Below are positions 16,211 to 22,566 of a stretch of DNA of 28,071 nt, piece after piece. This stretch comes from Gemmataceae bacterium (lineage in GTDB: Bacteria; Planctomycetota; Planctomycetia; Gemmatales; Gemmataceae). Both the position numbers and the translations under genes were made by a program. The number at the start of each line of letters is the position of its first letter. Within the stretch, counting starts at the first letter, position 1. The notes beneath the pieces are model-generated. The model worked only from the letters and a program-made list of their open reading frames with translations. It made no database searches and had not been told where the DNA came from. Location: the NCBI GenBank assembly GCA_020847555.1, contig JADLBT010000462.1:1-28071 (forward strand), read 5' to 3'.

Positions 16211-17260
16211 ATGTCCAGATCGAACCGTATCGTGGTGGCGACGACCGCCGGGGCGCTGCTCCTGGGCGGAGTGGCGGCCGTCCTCCTGACCGGCGGCTTC
16301 CTTACGCCGCGCTCCGCGGCCCGCGGGGGCTCTTCCGGCGGGGACGACCCGCTGGGCGAGGAACAGGAACGCACACAGTTCGCCGCCGACCGGGCTGGCG
16401 GCGCCGGGGCCAGGGCCGTGCCTTTCGACGGCAAGCGCGCGATGGGTTACCTGGAGGCGATCTGCGCCCTCGGCCCGCGCATGAGCGGGACCGACGGGAT
16501 GCGCAAGCAGCAGGATCTCATCCGCAAACACTTCGAGAAACTCGGCGCCAAGGTCCAGGACCAGACCTTCAGCGCCAGGCAGGTCAGCCGCAAAAACCCG
16601 GTGGACATGACGAACCTGATCGTCTCCTGGCACCCCGAGCGGAAGCGCCGCGTCATCCTCTGCGCGCACTACGACACCCGGCCGATCGCCGACCAGGAGA
16701 AGGATCCGCGTAAGTGGCGCGAGCCGTTCCTCAGCGCCAACGACGGCGGGTCAGGGGTGGCCTTCCTGATGGAACTCGGCCACCACATGAAGGATCTCAA
16801 GACGAACGTCGGCGTTGACTTCGTCCTCTTCGACGGCGAGGAGTATATCTGGGACCGCGACCGGGATAAGTATTTCCTCGGGTCGAAGCACTTCGCCCAG
16901 ACGTGGAAGAAGGCGAAGGACCGGCCGGGCTACGCGGCGGCGATCCTCCTCGACATGATCGCCGGCAAGAACGCCAGGTTCCCGGTGGAGGGGAATTCCT
17001 GGCAGCGAGCGAAGAAACTGGTGCTGGAGGTGTGGGGCGTGGCCGGCGAACTGCGCAGCCCGATGTTCCTGGAGCGCGGCGGCGACTACGTCCTCGACGA
17101 CCACATCTCGCTTTTGGACGTCGGCATCCCGGCCATCGACATCATCGACTTCGAGTACCCGCACTGGCACCGGCTGACCGATACGCCGCAAAACTGTTCC
17201 GGCGAGAGCATGGCGGAGGTGGCGCGCGTGCTGACAACCTGGCTGCAGCGCACGCGCTGA
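16211..17260 (+). CDS. Membrane-anchored M28 zinc peptidase (glutaminyl cyclase-like)
   Basis: A 349-residue protein with an N-terminal membrane segment (IVVATTAGALLLGGVAAVLL) that serves as an anchor or signal, a low-complexity linker, and an M28-type metallohydrolase domain from about residue 75. Likely metal ligands appear in order: His in CAHYDTRP, Asp in SANDGGSG, Glu-Glu in FDGEEY, Asp in LLDMIAG and His in YPHWHRLTD. The order and spacing (including WREPFLSANDGGSG and the closing WHRLTDTPQNCS) resemble glutaminyl-peptide cyclotransferases as much as aminopeptidases, so it may form N-terminal pyroglutamate on exported proteins rather than cut peptides. The start at 16211 lies 10 bases after GGTCCAGG, a weak ribosome-binding site. 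A hairpin at 17276-17317 follows the stop. Confidence 0.88.
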   Translation: MSRSNRIVVATTAGALLLGGVAAVLLTGGFLTPRSAARGGSSGGDDPLGEEQERTQFAADRAGGAGARAVPFDGKRAMGYLEAICALGPRMSGTDGMRKQQDLIRKHFEKLGAKVQDQTFSARQVSRKNPVDMTNLIVSWHPERKRRVILCAHYDTRPIADQEKDPRKWREPFLSANDGGSGVAFLMELGHHMKDLKTNVGVDFVLFDGEEYIWDRDRDKYFLGSKHFAQTWKKAKDRPGYAAAILLDMIAGKNARFPVEGNSWQRAKKLVLEVWGVAGELRSPMFLERGGDYVLDDHISLLDVGIPAIDIIDFEYPHWHRLTDTPQNCSGESMAEVARVLTTWLQRTR

Positions 17261-17275
17261 CCGTGGGGAGCGGGC

Positions 17276-17317
17276 GCGAGAGGCCGCCGGGGTACGGAGT
17301 CGCCAGCGGCCTCTCGC
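17276..17317 (+). terminator. Hairpin after the M28 peptidase gene
   Basis: Perfect 12-bp inverted repeat (GCGAGAGGCCGC at 17276-17287, GCGGCCTCTCGC at 17306-17317) with an 18-base loop, 15 bases after the stop. No T-tract follows, so termination is likely but not certain. Confidence 0.5.
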
Positions 17318-17359
17318 CGCGCCGCTTACTCCATTTCGCGCCCCCCAGAGGCCGCACCC

Positions 17360-17872
17360 GTGAATCCTTTCGAGTTTGCTCTGTTCGCGGTCCTGATTGC
17401 GATCCTGCTGGCGCTCGCGGGCGTCGTCGGGTCGCGCCAGCTCCGCACCCTGCGCGGCCTGGCGGCAAGGCCGGATCTCTCCAATGAGGATCGGTCCTAT
17501 CAGCGGCGGCAGGCGCGGCGCCGCCTCACCACCTCGGTGTTGATGATTGTCCTCGCCGGGATGCTGCTCGGGTATTTCTTCCTCCACCCCGCCTACAAGG
17601 ACGTGGCGGCCCAGGTCGAGGGCCGCGGCCAGCGCGCGAACCCGGAGCCCATCGCGCCCGAGCACAAGGCGTTCCTGCGGCTGTTCGTCGGCTACTGGGT
17701 CGCCGCCCTGCTCGTCCTGCTCGCCATCCTGTTCCTGGCCGTCTTCGATTTCTGGGCGATCGCTCGCCACGGTCTGTCCAGCCACCGCAAGCTGCAGGCC
17801 GACCACCGCGCCCTCCTGCAGGCCGACGTCGAGCGCTACCGCCAGCGCCGCACGGGCAACGGTGAGGCGTGA
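17360..17872 (+). CDS. Three-helix membrane protein of unknown function
   Basis: A 170-residue protein starting at GTG 17360, with GAGG about 11 bases upstream. Hydrophobic helices are at about residues 3-23 (FEFALFAVLIAILLALAGVV), 58-75 (LTTSVLMIVLAGMLLGYFF) and 110-132 (YWVAALLVLLAILFLAVFDF). The loop between the first two helices is Arg-rich and probably cytoplasmic, and the C-terminal tail (RKLQADHRALLQADVERYRQRR) looks like a short cytoplasmic helix. No family was recognised. The ORF has normal codon use for the region. It follows the M28 gene by about 100 bases and converges with the thioredoxin-like gene. Confidence 0.75.
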   Translation: MNPFEFALFAVLIAILLALAGVVGSRQLRTLRGLAARPDLSNEDRSYQRRQARRRLTTSVLMIVLAGMLLGYFFLHPAYKDVAAQVEGRGQRANPEPIAPEHKAFLRLFVGYWVAALLVLLAILFLAVFDFWAIARHGLSSHRKLQADHRALLQADVERYRQRRTGNGEA

Positions 17873-17933
17873 CGCCGGTTCCCCTGGTCCTCATACCGGC
17901 TCGCCGAAGCAACAAAACGATTCCGTATCAGTA

Positions 17934-18485
17934 TCAGCCCCGGCCCTCCGCTTCCGCCAGGAGCGTCTCCACGGCGCGGTCAAGCTCGCTCGCCTTCATC
18001 ATGCGGTAACGCACCACGCCCTGGGCGTCGAGCACGAAGAAGGTCGGCCAGCAGCTGACGCCCCAGCGGGCAACGATCGGCCCACTGGCCCCGTCCCACC
18101 AGCACGGCCAGTCGAGACCCTCCGCGGCGGCGAGCTGGCGGGCCTCCTCCTGGTCCTCGTCGCTGTTGACGGCAACGAGCGCGAACGGCCGGCCGGCCAT
18201 GCGTTTCACGAGCGACCGCTCGTGTGGGAACAGTGCCCGACACGGCCTTCACCAACCAGCCCAGAAGCTCACGACGACCACCTTCCCGCGGTAGTCGCTC
18301 AGTCTGCGACGGACGCCGTTCAGGTCGTCGCCGGCAATTTCCGGTGCGGGCTCGCCGACGCGCGGCCCGGCCGCCAGTGCGACCGATTCCTCGGAGGCGT
18401 CGCCCGGCGGCCCCGCCAGGCGGCAGCCGGTGACGACGACTCCCAGCACAACCAGCGTCACGGCGAACGAAGACGGCCGGCGCAT
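17934..18485 (-). CDS. Thioredoxin-like lipoprotein with in-frame TGA at the catalytic Cys (candidate selenoprotein)
   Basis: A TlpA/thioredoxin-fold thiol oxidoreductase of 183 residues if TGA 18251-18249 is read as selenocysteine. The start at 18485 has a strong GGGAGGAGG upstream and gives a lipoprotein signal ending V-T-G-C (Cys21). The mature part has GEPAPEIAGDDLNGVRRRLS, then GKVVVVSFWAGW, then the TGA, then RPCRALFPHERSLVKRM, the cis-Pro region VSCWPTFFVLD (Pro147) and a final helix. In relatives the motif is W-C-x-x-C; here it is W-TGA-R-P-C, so the TGA replaces exactly the nucleophilic Cys (position 79) and Cys82 is kept. Both halves are in the same frame and show no other damage. 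A SECIS-like hairpin follows. It would reduce disulfides or peroxides outside the cytoplasmic membrane. The alternative is a nonsense-mutated or misread TGC/TGT codon. Confidence 0.8.
18207..18251 (-). promoter_or_regulatory. Putative bacterial SECIS element with its UGA codon
   Basis: From the TGA (18251-18249) the minus strand continues for 24 bases to a perfect 7-bp stem, CACGAGC (18224-18218) and GCTCGTG (18213-18207), closed by the tetraloop GGTC (18217-18214). The loop starts 32 bases after the TGA. SelB-dependent SECIS elements in bacteria lie directly downstream of the UGA, inside the coding region, with one or two G residues at the start of a small apical loop; the E. coli fdhF element also has a GGUC loop. 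A weak GTT/AAC lower stem across an internal loop is possible. Confidence 0.65.
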
Positions 18486-18581
18486 GGCGGGCCTCCTCCC
18501 TTGGGAAACGGTAGCGTGAGCAGGGGCCGGGAGGATACCGAGACAGACCCGCGGTGTCATCCCGAGTTTCAGGAGACCTGT

Positions 18582-18602
18582 CCACGGGCCGTGCCCCGTG
18601 GG
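18582..18602. repeat. Small palindrome related to the 10.3-kb repeat
   Basis: CCACGGG (18582-18588) and CCCGTGG (18595-18601) form a short hairpin with the same arm sequence as the large repeat at 10265-10335. It lies between the MutY gene and the thioredoxin-like gene and could be a degenerate copy. Confidence 0.45.
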
Positions 18603-18648
18603 CCTTGGGGGTTCTTCCCTGGCTGAGGTGTGAGGGCAGCGTCCTCCG

Positions 18649-19782
18649 TCAGAACAGCCGCGGCTGCGGGGGGTGGAGAAGGGAGCGCGCGAGCCGGCGC
18701 TGCGGGGCGCTGACCGGGTAGTCGTCGAGGCGGTCCGGCTCGACCCACTCGCCCCGGGTGTAGAACGCCGACCGAAACGCCCCGCGCCGGTGGCGTGCCT
18801 CGAAGCAGACCATCACGACCCGGAAGCGTGTCACCCCGTGTTCGATCGTGAGCAGTTCCGTCCCCAGGTCGGCGTGGAGCCCGGTTAAAGTGTCGAGCAA
18901 CCGGGCGGCCGCGTCTTCGTGGGTTTCACCCTGCTCCAGCGCACCGTGCGGGAACTCCCACATGCCCGCCCAGCGTCCCTGGGTCGGGCGCTGGACGAGA
19001 AACACCTGATGCCTGCGCCGCACCGCGACCGCGGCTTCGCGCACGATTTCCACCGGCGCCGCCTCGGCCCGCCGGGGGATCTCGTTCTGCAACCCGTGCC
19101 GCTTCGCCGCGCAGCGTGCGGCCAGCGGGCAGGCGGCACAGCCAGGCGCACGCGGCGTGCAGAGGAGCGCGCCCAGTTCCATCAGAGCCTGGTTGAAGTG
19201 GCCCACTTGCCGCGCCGGCAGGAGCCGCTCGGCTTCCCCCCACAGCTGCCGCCGCACCACCCCCGAACGCGGGTCGTCGCGGATCCCGAGGAGTCGGCAC
19301 AGAACCCGAATGCTGTTGGCCTCCAGGATCGGCAGTCGGCGGTCGAACCCTTGCGACAGGACCGCGCCGGCGGTGTAGCGGCCGACGCCGGGGAGGGAGC
19401 CGAAAACCGCCGGGTCGTCCGGGACGGCCCCGGCGTGGTCCGCGGCGAGTTGGCGGGCCGCCCGGTGCAGATCGCGCGCGCGCCGGTAGTACCCAAGCCC
19501 CTCCCACAGGCGCAGCACCTCCTGCTCGTCCGCCTTCGCCAGAGCTGCCAGGGTGGGAAATGCTTGCAGAAACCGCTCGAAGTAGGGCACGACCGTGGCC
19601 ACCTGGGTCTGCTGGAGCATGACCTCGCTGACCCAGATGGAATACGGGTCGCGGTTGCGCCGCCACGGCAGGTCGCGGCCGTGCTCGTGAAACCACGCAA
19701 GCAGCCGGCGCGCCGCCCACCCGCGCTCACCGGGCCGGCGTGCCGCGGGTTCTCCATTGTGCCCCGAACGCCCGTTCTTCAA
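18649..19782 (-). CDS. mutY: MutY-type A/G-specific adenine glycosylase with unusual active-site residues
   Basis: A 377-residue base-excision repair enzyme that removes A mispaired with 8-oxoguanine. The TTG start at 19782 is chosen because GGAG lies 7 bases upstream and it falls after the FHA gene's terminator; an ATG at 19890 would lie upstream of that terminator. Domains: HhH glycosylase (about 30-225) with catalytic Glu53 in SEVMLQQTQV, the hairpin LPGVGRYTAGAVLS, and a 4Fe-4S cluster at Cys208, 215, 218 and 224 (C-x6-C-x2-C-x5-C). A NUDIX-like 8-oxoG-recognition domain follows (QVFLVQRPTQGRWAGMWEFPHGALEQGET). Two oddities: the second catalytic acid, normally Asp in I-L-D-G-N, is Glu154 (I-L-E-A-N), and the His of the 8-oxoG-sensing F-S/T-H loop appears as Arg (GVTRFRV). 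Activity or specificity may differ from E. coli MutY. Confidence 0.9.
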   Translation of the reverse strand: MKNGRSGHNGEPAARRPGERGWAARRLLAWFHEHGRDLPWRRNRDPYSIWVSEVMLQQTQVATVVPYFERFLQAFPTLAALAKADEQEVLRLWEGLGYYRRARDLHRAARQLAADHAGAVPDDPAVFGSLPGVGRYTAGAVLSQGFDRRLPILEANSIRVLCRLLGIRDDPRSGVVRRQLWGEAERLLPARQVGHFNQALMELGALLCTPRAPGCAACPLAARCAAKRHGLQNEIPRRAEAAPVEIVREAAVAVRRRHQVFLVQRPTQGRWAGMWEFPHGALEQGETHEDAAARLLDTLTGLHADLGTELLTIEHGVTRFRVVMVCFEARHRRGAFRSAFYTRGEWVEPDRLDDYPVSAPQRRLARSLLHPPQPRLF

Positions 19783-19820
19783 GTGTTTTCTCCGCGCCTT
19801 CGGCGCGGCCGCAAAAGCAG

Positions 19821-19860
19821 AAAAGGTGCCGCGCCTCCCTTCCGGGGTCGCGGCACCTTT
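19821..19860 (-). terminator. Intrinsic terminator of the FHA gene
   Basis: Perfect 12-bp inverted repeat (AAAGGTGCCGCG at 19822-19833, CGCGGCACCTTT at 19849-19860) with a 15-base loop. Read on the minus strand the stem ends in TTTT. It lies 40 bases after the FHA stop codon. The plus-strand copy also ends in TTT, so it might work both ways. Confidence 0.8.
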
Positions 19861-19900
19861 GGTCCGGACCGGCTTCTCGCGACGGGACACGCGCCGCGGA

Positions 19901-20512
19901 CTACGCCCGCGGCCGGCGGGTGTACTTCTCCAGGAGCGCCGCCGCGGCCTTCGCCGTGTCGCCGCTCCCGCCCTTGGGGGCGTCCTTCTTCGCTTCCTTA
20001 CCCTCGGGCTCCTTCGGCTTCTCTTCCTCGGGCGGGAGCGGGGACATCATCTCGTGGATCGTGCTGCCGGAGGGGACGCCGTCCGCATCCACCTCGCCCG
20101 GAGGGGAAGCCCCCCCCTCGTCCTGGAGCGACAGCAGCATCGCGGCCACCGAATCGTCGTCGGTCGGGGCGCTCGCCTTCGGCGGCGGGGGGGTCGGTTT
20201 GTTGACGGGAGGGGTGGCTTCGAGAGCGACGCGGAACAGCAGGGGTCCGACCTTGAGAGTGTCCTCGTTGTGCAGTTGCCGCTCACCCTTGACTGGTTCG
20301 TCATTGACGAAAGTGCCGTTGGTGCTGCCGAAATCGCGGATGAACGCCTTGCCGTTTTTGATCAGGATCGCGCAGTGGCGTTTGCTGATGACAGGGTTGG
20401 CGGGCCGCAGCTGACACTGCGGGTCGCGCCCGATCAGGAATTGCGGGAGGGTGATGGCAATTGCCTGCCCCTTCGCCTTGCCCTCGGACAACACCACCAG
20501 GTTCAGTTTCAT
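19901..20512 (-). CDS. FHA-domain protein with acidic/Pro-rich tail
   Basis: A 203-residue cytoplasmic protein. Residues about 20-95 form a forkhead-associated domain that binds phosphothreonine peptides: FLIGRDPQCQLRPANPVISKRHCAI with the Gly-Arg and Ser-x-x-His core, then FIRDFGSTNGTFVND. The remaining half is low complexity (Pro-, Glu- and Lys-rich), with ALLEKYTRRPRA at the end, and is probably disordered. FHA proteins usually read out Ser/Thr-kinase signalling, which is abundant in planctomycetes; no kinase gene is visible here. GAGG lies 7 bases before the ATG. A terminator follows the gene, so it is a single-gene transcript. Confidence 0.9.
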   Translation of the reverse strand: MKLNLVVLSEGKAKGQAIAITLPQFLIGRDPQCQLRPANPVISKRHCAILIKNGKAFIRDFGSTNGTFVNDEPVKGERQLHNEDTLKVGPLLFRVALEATPPVNKPTPPPPKASAPTDDDSVAAMLLSLQDEGGASPPGEVDADGVPSGSTIHEMMSPLPPEEEKPKEPEGKEAKKDAPKGGSGDTAKAAAALLEKYTRRPRA

Positions 20513-20997
20513 GTGACGACCTCATTCCCGTCGGTTGTGAGAAGCCGTTCCGAGGAAGGAGTCGTCGCAGGTGTCGGACGAGGCCGTGCGGGGCAGGTGG
20601 GAGTGTCCCTTGACACTCAACGCGATGTCCCGGATCGACCTTGCGTCCCGGTGGGGAGACACCTGACGGACCGTCCTTCCTGTTGTAGTTTACCGCGCGC
20701 CGGGCTCGAAAGCACCGGGGCGGGACGGAGAAACCCTCAGTTGTCAGCTGGTCACACCCCGACCGCGCCACGATTACCCTCAGGGGTTCTAAATCCCCCT
20801 GCATCGTGGGCGGATAAGGGAGCACCGGAAAAGCGCGGTGGAGTGAGTGTATTGTAGGCGGGAGTCGGAACGACTTGCAATGAAAAAGGAAAGCGCGCGG
20901 CACGTTTTTCCCGAGACCTGCACGAGGCGCGGCGGTCCCCGCGCACGGCGGTTGGCGGCCGCCGTGCGCGCGTTGTGGGAACGAGTCCCCTGCCGTT
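20513..20997. other. Gene-free stretch with three hairpins, upstream of the FHA gene
   Basis: These 485 bases have no credible gene on either strand. Three inverted repeats are visible: GAGTGTC-CCTT-GACACTC at 20601-20618; CCACGAT/ATCGTGG at 20768-20774 and 20803-20809 enclosing a GGGG/CCCC inner stem; and CGCGCACGGCGG/CCGCCGTGCGCG at 20940-20951 and 20959-20970, which lies just after the small lipoprotein gene and may terminate it. The FHA promoter must lie at the left end. Confidence 0.6.
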
Positions 20998-21288
20998 TCA
21001 CGGGATGGGCGGCGGCACCAGCGGGGGCGGAACCGGCGGCGCCCCCGGGAGCAGCGGGCGCGGGCCGGCCGGGGTCGGTCGCAGGGCGGCGTCCTGGAGG
21101 TTCAGCAACTCGCGCGGCAATGGGTACGTCGGCGTCGGCGGGATGTACTGCGGGTAGTGCTCCAGGTAGTGCCCGCTCGGCAGGGTCATCGACGTTGCCA
21201 TGTTGTAGGTCTGACACCCGCCCAGCGCGGCCACCGCCAGCGCCAGCACCGCCGCACGCAGGCGCAGCCACCGCCGCAAATCCGTCAT
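20998..21288 (-). CDS. Small lipoprotein with Pro-rich C terminus
   Basis: A 96-residue exported lipoprotein. The start at 21288 gives a signal ending L-G-G-C (ALAVAALGGCQTYN), a clear lipobox, and GGGAGGG lies about 10 bases upstream. The frame extends to 21357 but those residues do not belong to a signal peptide. The mature part reads YNMATSMTLPSGHYLEHYPQ then YIPPTPTYPLPRELLNLQ, followed by a Pro-rich tail. Similar short lipoproteins with a Pro-rich P-L-P-R-E-L stretch occur in planctomycetes, but no function is known to me. It faces away from the HExxH gene, with about 350 bases between them for the two promoters. Confidence 0.75.
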   Translation of the reverse strand: MTDLRRWLRLRAAVLALAVAALGGCQTYNMATSMTLPSGHYLEHYPQYIPPTPTYPLPRELLNLQDAALRPTPAGPRPLLPGAPPVPPPLVPPPIP

Positions 21289-21639
21289 GGCTCCAGCCCT
21301 CCCGAGTTCGCCCAGTCTGTCCCCTCGCGCGCTGACCCGACCGGCCCCCTCGCGCAAGCGAAGCTGGGTGTATCAACCCATGCTTTATCGTCGTGCCGAG
21401 GAGCGGGAGTTTAATGGATTTACCGGGACGTGCGGCCGCGTCGGGGTTGGGAGATGAGGGAAAGGGCGATAGCCTCAAGCTCACGAGACGCATCCTGTGG
21501 ACTCTCTCCCGCTGACCGAGGAATTCGGAAACCGGCTTGACGGCGGCGCGCGGCGCACCGATGATCGCGGGTACACAGAGTTGAGGCCGAACGACCGTTC
21601 CTGGCTCGTACGGCCGGCCGCAGGATCAGGAGGTGAGGC
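21289..21639. other. Divergent promoter region between lipoprotein and metallopeptidase genes
   Basis: 351 bases between two divergently transcribed genes. Nothing credible is encoded. The sequence ends with a perfect AGGAGGTGA ribosome-binding site for the rightward gene. Promoters cannot be pinned down. Confidence 0.5.
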
Positions 21640-22422
21640 GTGACCGCTGCCCGCCGTCTGGGCAAGAAGGAAACGGGGTCGGAACGCGCGCTGGTGTTGC
21701 GGTGGAGCGAGCCGGACAACCCGCTGCCGGTGCGCGTCATCCGCGCGACCGGAGCGGCCCGCGGCCGGGCTCCGCAACCGGCCCCGGTGCCGTGGGCCAC
21801 GTCCGGCAAGCCGGGCCAGCCGTTCGACTTCTGCGCTCACGTCCGCCGGCTCTGCGCCGACCTCGTCGCGCGCTGCGACGCCCTGCGTCACATCGATGTG
21901 GCGCGTCTCCTGTTCGCCGTCACCCAGGCGCGCAACGGCCACGCCCACGGCCTGCAGGCGCGCGTCACCCCGCTGCGCTTCCCCCACGGCCGCCTGACCC
22001 GGCAGCGCCGCGGCGTCGTCTACCAGGTCCAGCGCTACTTCCTCGGCGGGCACGAGTTCCTCTACCTCGTCACCTTCTGCCTGCCGCGGTTCCTCGACCA
22101 GTCGTTCGACGAGAAATTCCTCACCCTGGTCCACGAGCTGTTCCACATCAACCCCGCGTTCGACGGCGACCTGCGCCGGCACGAGGGGCGATACACTCTG
22201 CACTCCCACAGCCAGCGCGATTACGACGACCAGATGCGCCGCCATGTCCGGGCGTACCTGGCGAGCAAGCCGGACCCGTGCCTGCACGCCTTTCTGACGC
22301 TCACGTTCGGCCAGCTCCTGCAGCGGCATGGGAGCGTGGTCGGGGTGATGGTGCCGCGCCCCAAGCTGATCCCGCTGCAGCCCGGCCAGGTGGAGGTGCA
22401 GATCGCCGACGTGGAGCGGTGA
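21640..22422 (+). CDS. Putative zinc metallopeptidase with HExxH motif
   Basis: A 260-residue soluble protein starting at GTG 21640, three bases after a perfect AGGAGGTGA ribosome-binding site. The N-terminal 55 residues are Arg- and Pro-rich. The core shows DVARLLFAVTQARNGHAHGLQARVTPLRF, then a hydrophobic strand (YFLGGHEFLYLVTFCLPRFL) and the motif LTLVHELFHINPAF at about residues 162-175, with HELFH being the classic zinc-binding HExxH. Further His and Asp residues in GRYTLHSHSQRDYDDQ could supply the third ligand. The fold resembles the small 'putative metallopeptidase' families seen in phages and bacteria rather than any well-known peptidase. No signal peptide is visible. It ends at a bidirectional terminator and converges with the giant PVC-type gene. 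Function unknown. Confidence 0.82.
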   Translation: MTAARRLGKKETGSERALVLRWSEPDNPLPVRVIRATGAARGRAPQPAPVPWATSGKPGQPFDFCAHVRRLCADLVARCDALRHIDVARLLFAVTQARNGHAHGLQARVTPLRFPHGRLTRQRRGVVYQVQRYFLGGHEFLYLVTFCLPRFLDQSFDEKFLTLVHELFHINPAFDGDLRRHEGRYTLHSHSQRDYDDQMRRHVRAYLASKPDPCLHAFLTLTFGQLLQRHGSVVGVMVPRPKLIPLQPGQVEVQIADVER

Positions 22423-22503
22423 CGGGTGAGACGGCATCGCCTTGCACTTGCTTCGTGCTGCTTGCGGCCTGGCGCGTGGTGGCCCGCTTATTACCCCGGC
22501 GTG

Positions 22504-22553
22504 AAAGAACCGCACCAGCCCGGAGCGCCAGCGCCGGACTGGTGCGGTTCTTT
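22504..22553. terminator. Bidirectional terminator built on a repeat core
   Basis: Perfect 15-bp inverted repeat (AAAGAACCGCACCAG at 22504-22518, CTGGTGCGGTTCTTT at 22539-22553), extended inward by four more pairs after one mismatch. Both sides end in TTCTTT, so it can terminate the rightward metallopeptidase gene and the leftward PVC-type gene that converge here. The loop side CCAGCCCGGAGCGCCAGCG is a half-copy of repeat family A. Confidence 0.8.
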
Positions 22554-22566
22554 CGCGCTGCGGGTG

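Noticed and set aside
18209..18560. Thioredoxin-like region read as two separate genes or a frameshifted pair
   Set aside because: Both pieces are in the same frame with a single TGA between them; there is no frame change. The second piece has no ribosome-binding site at its first ATG (18209) and would start in the middle of a helix.
19783..19890. Extension of the MutY gene to the ATG at 19890
   Set aside because: It would start upstream of the FHA gene's terminator hairpin (19821-19860). The TTG at 19782 has a good ribosome-binding site and gives a normal-length protein.
20760..20812. tRNA-like sequence (AGGGGTTCTAAATCCCCCT resembles a T-arm)
   Set aside because: The loop between the GGGG and CCCC arms has 8 bases, not 7, and no anticodon or D arm could be placed upstream.
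20881..21335. Small plus-strand gene starting ATGAAAAAGGAAAGC
   Set aside because: No ribosome-binding site, and most of it is antisense to the lipoprotein gene with its lipobox.
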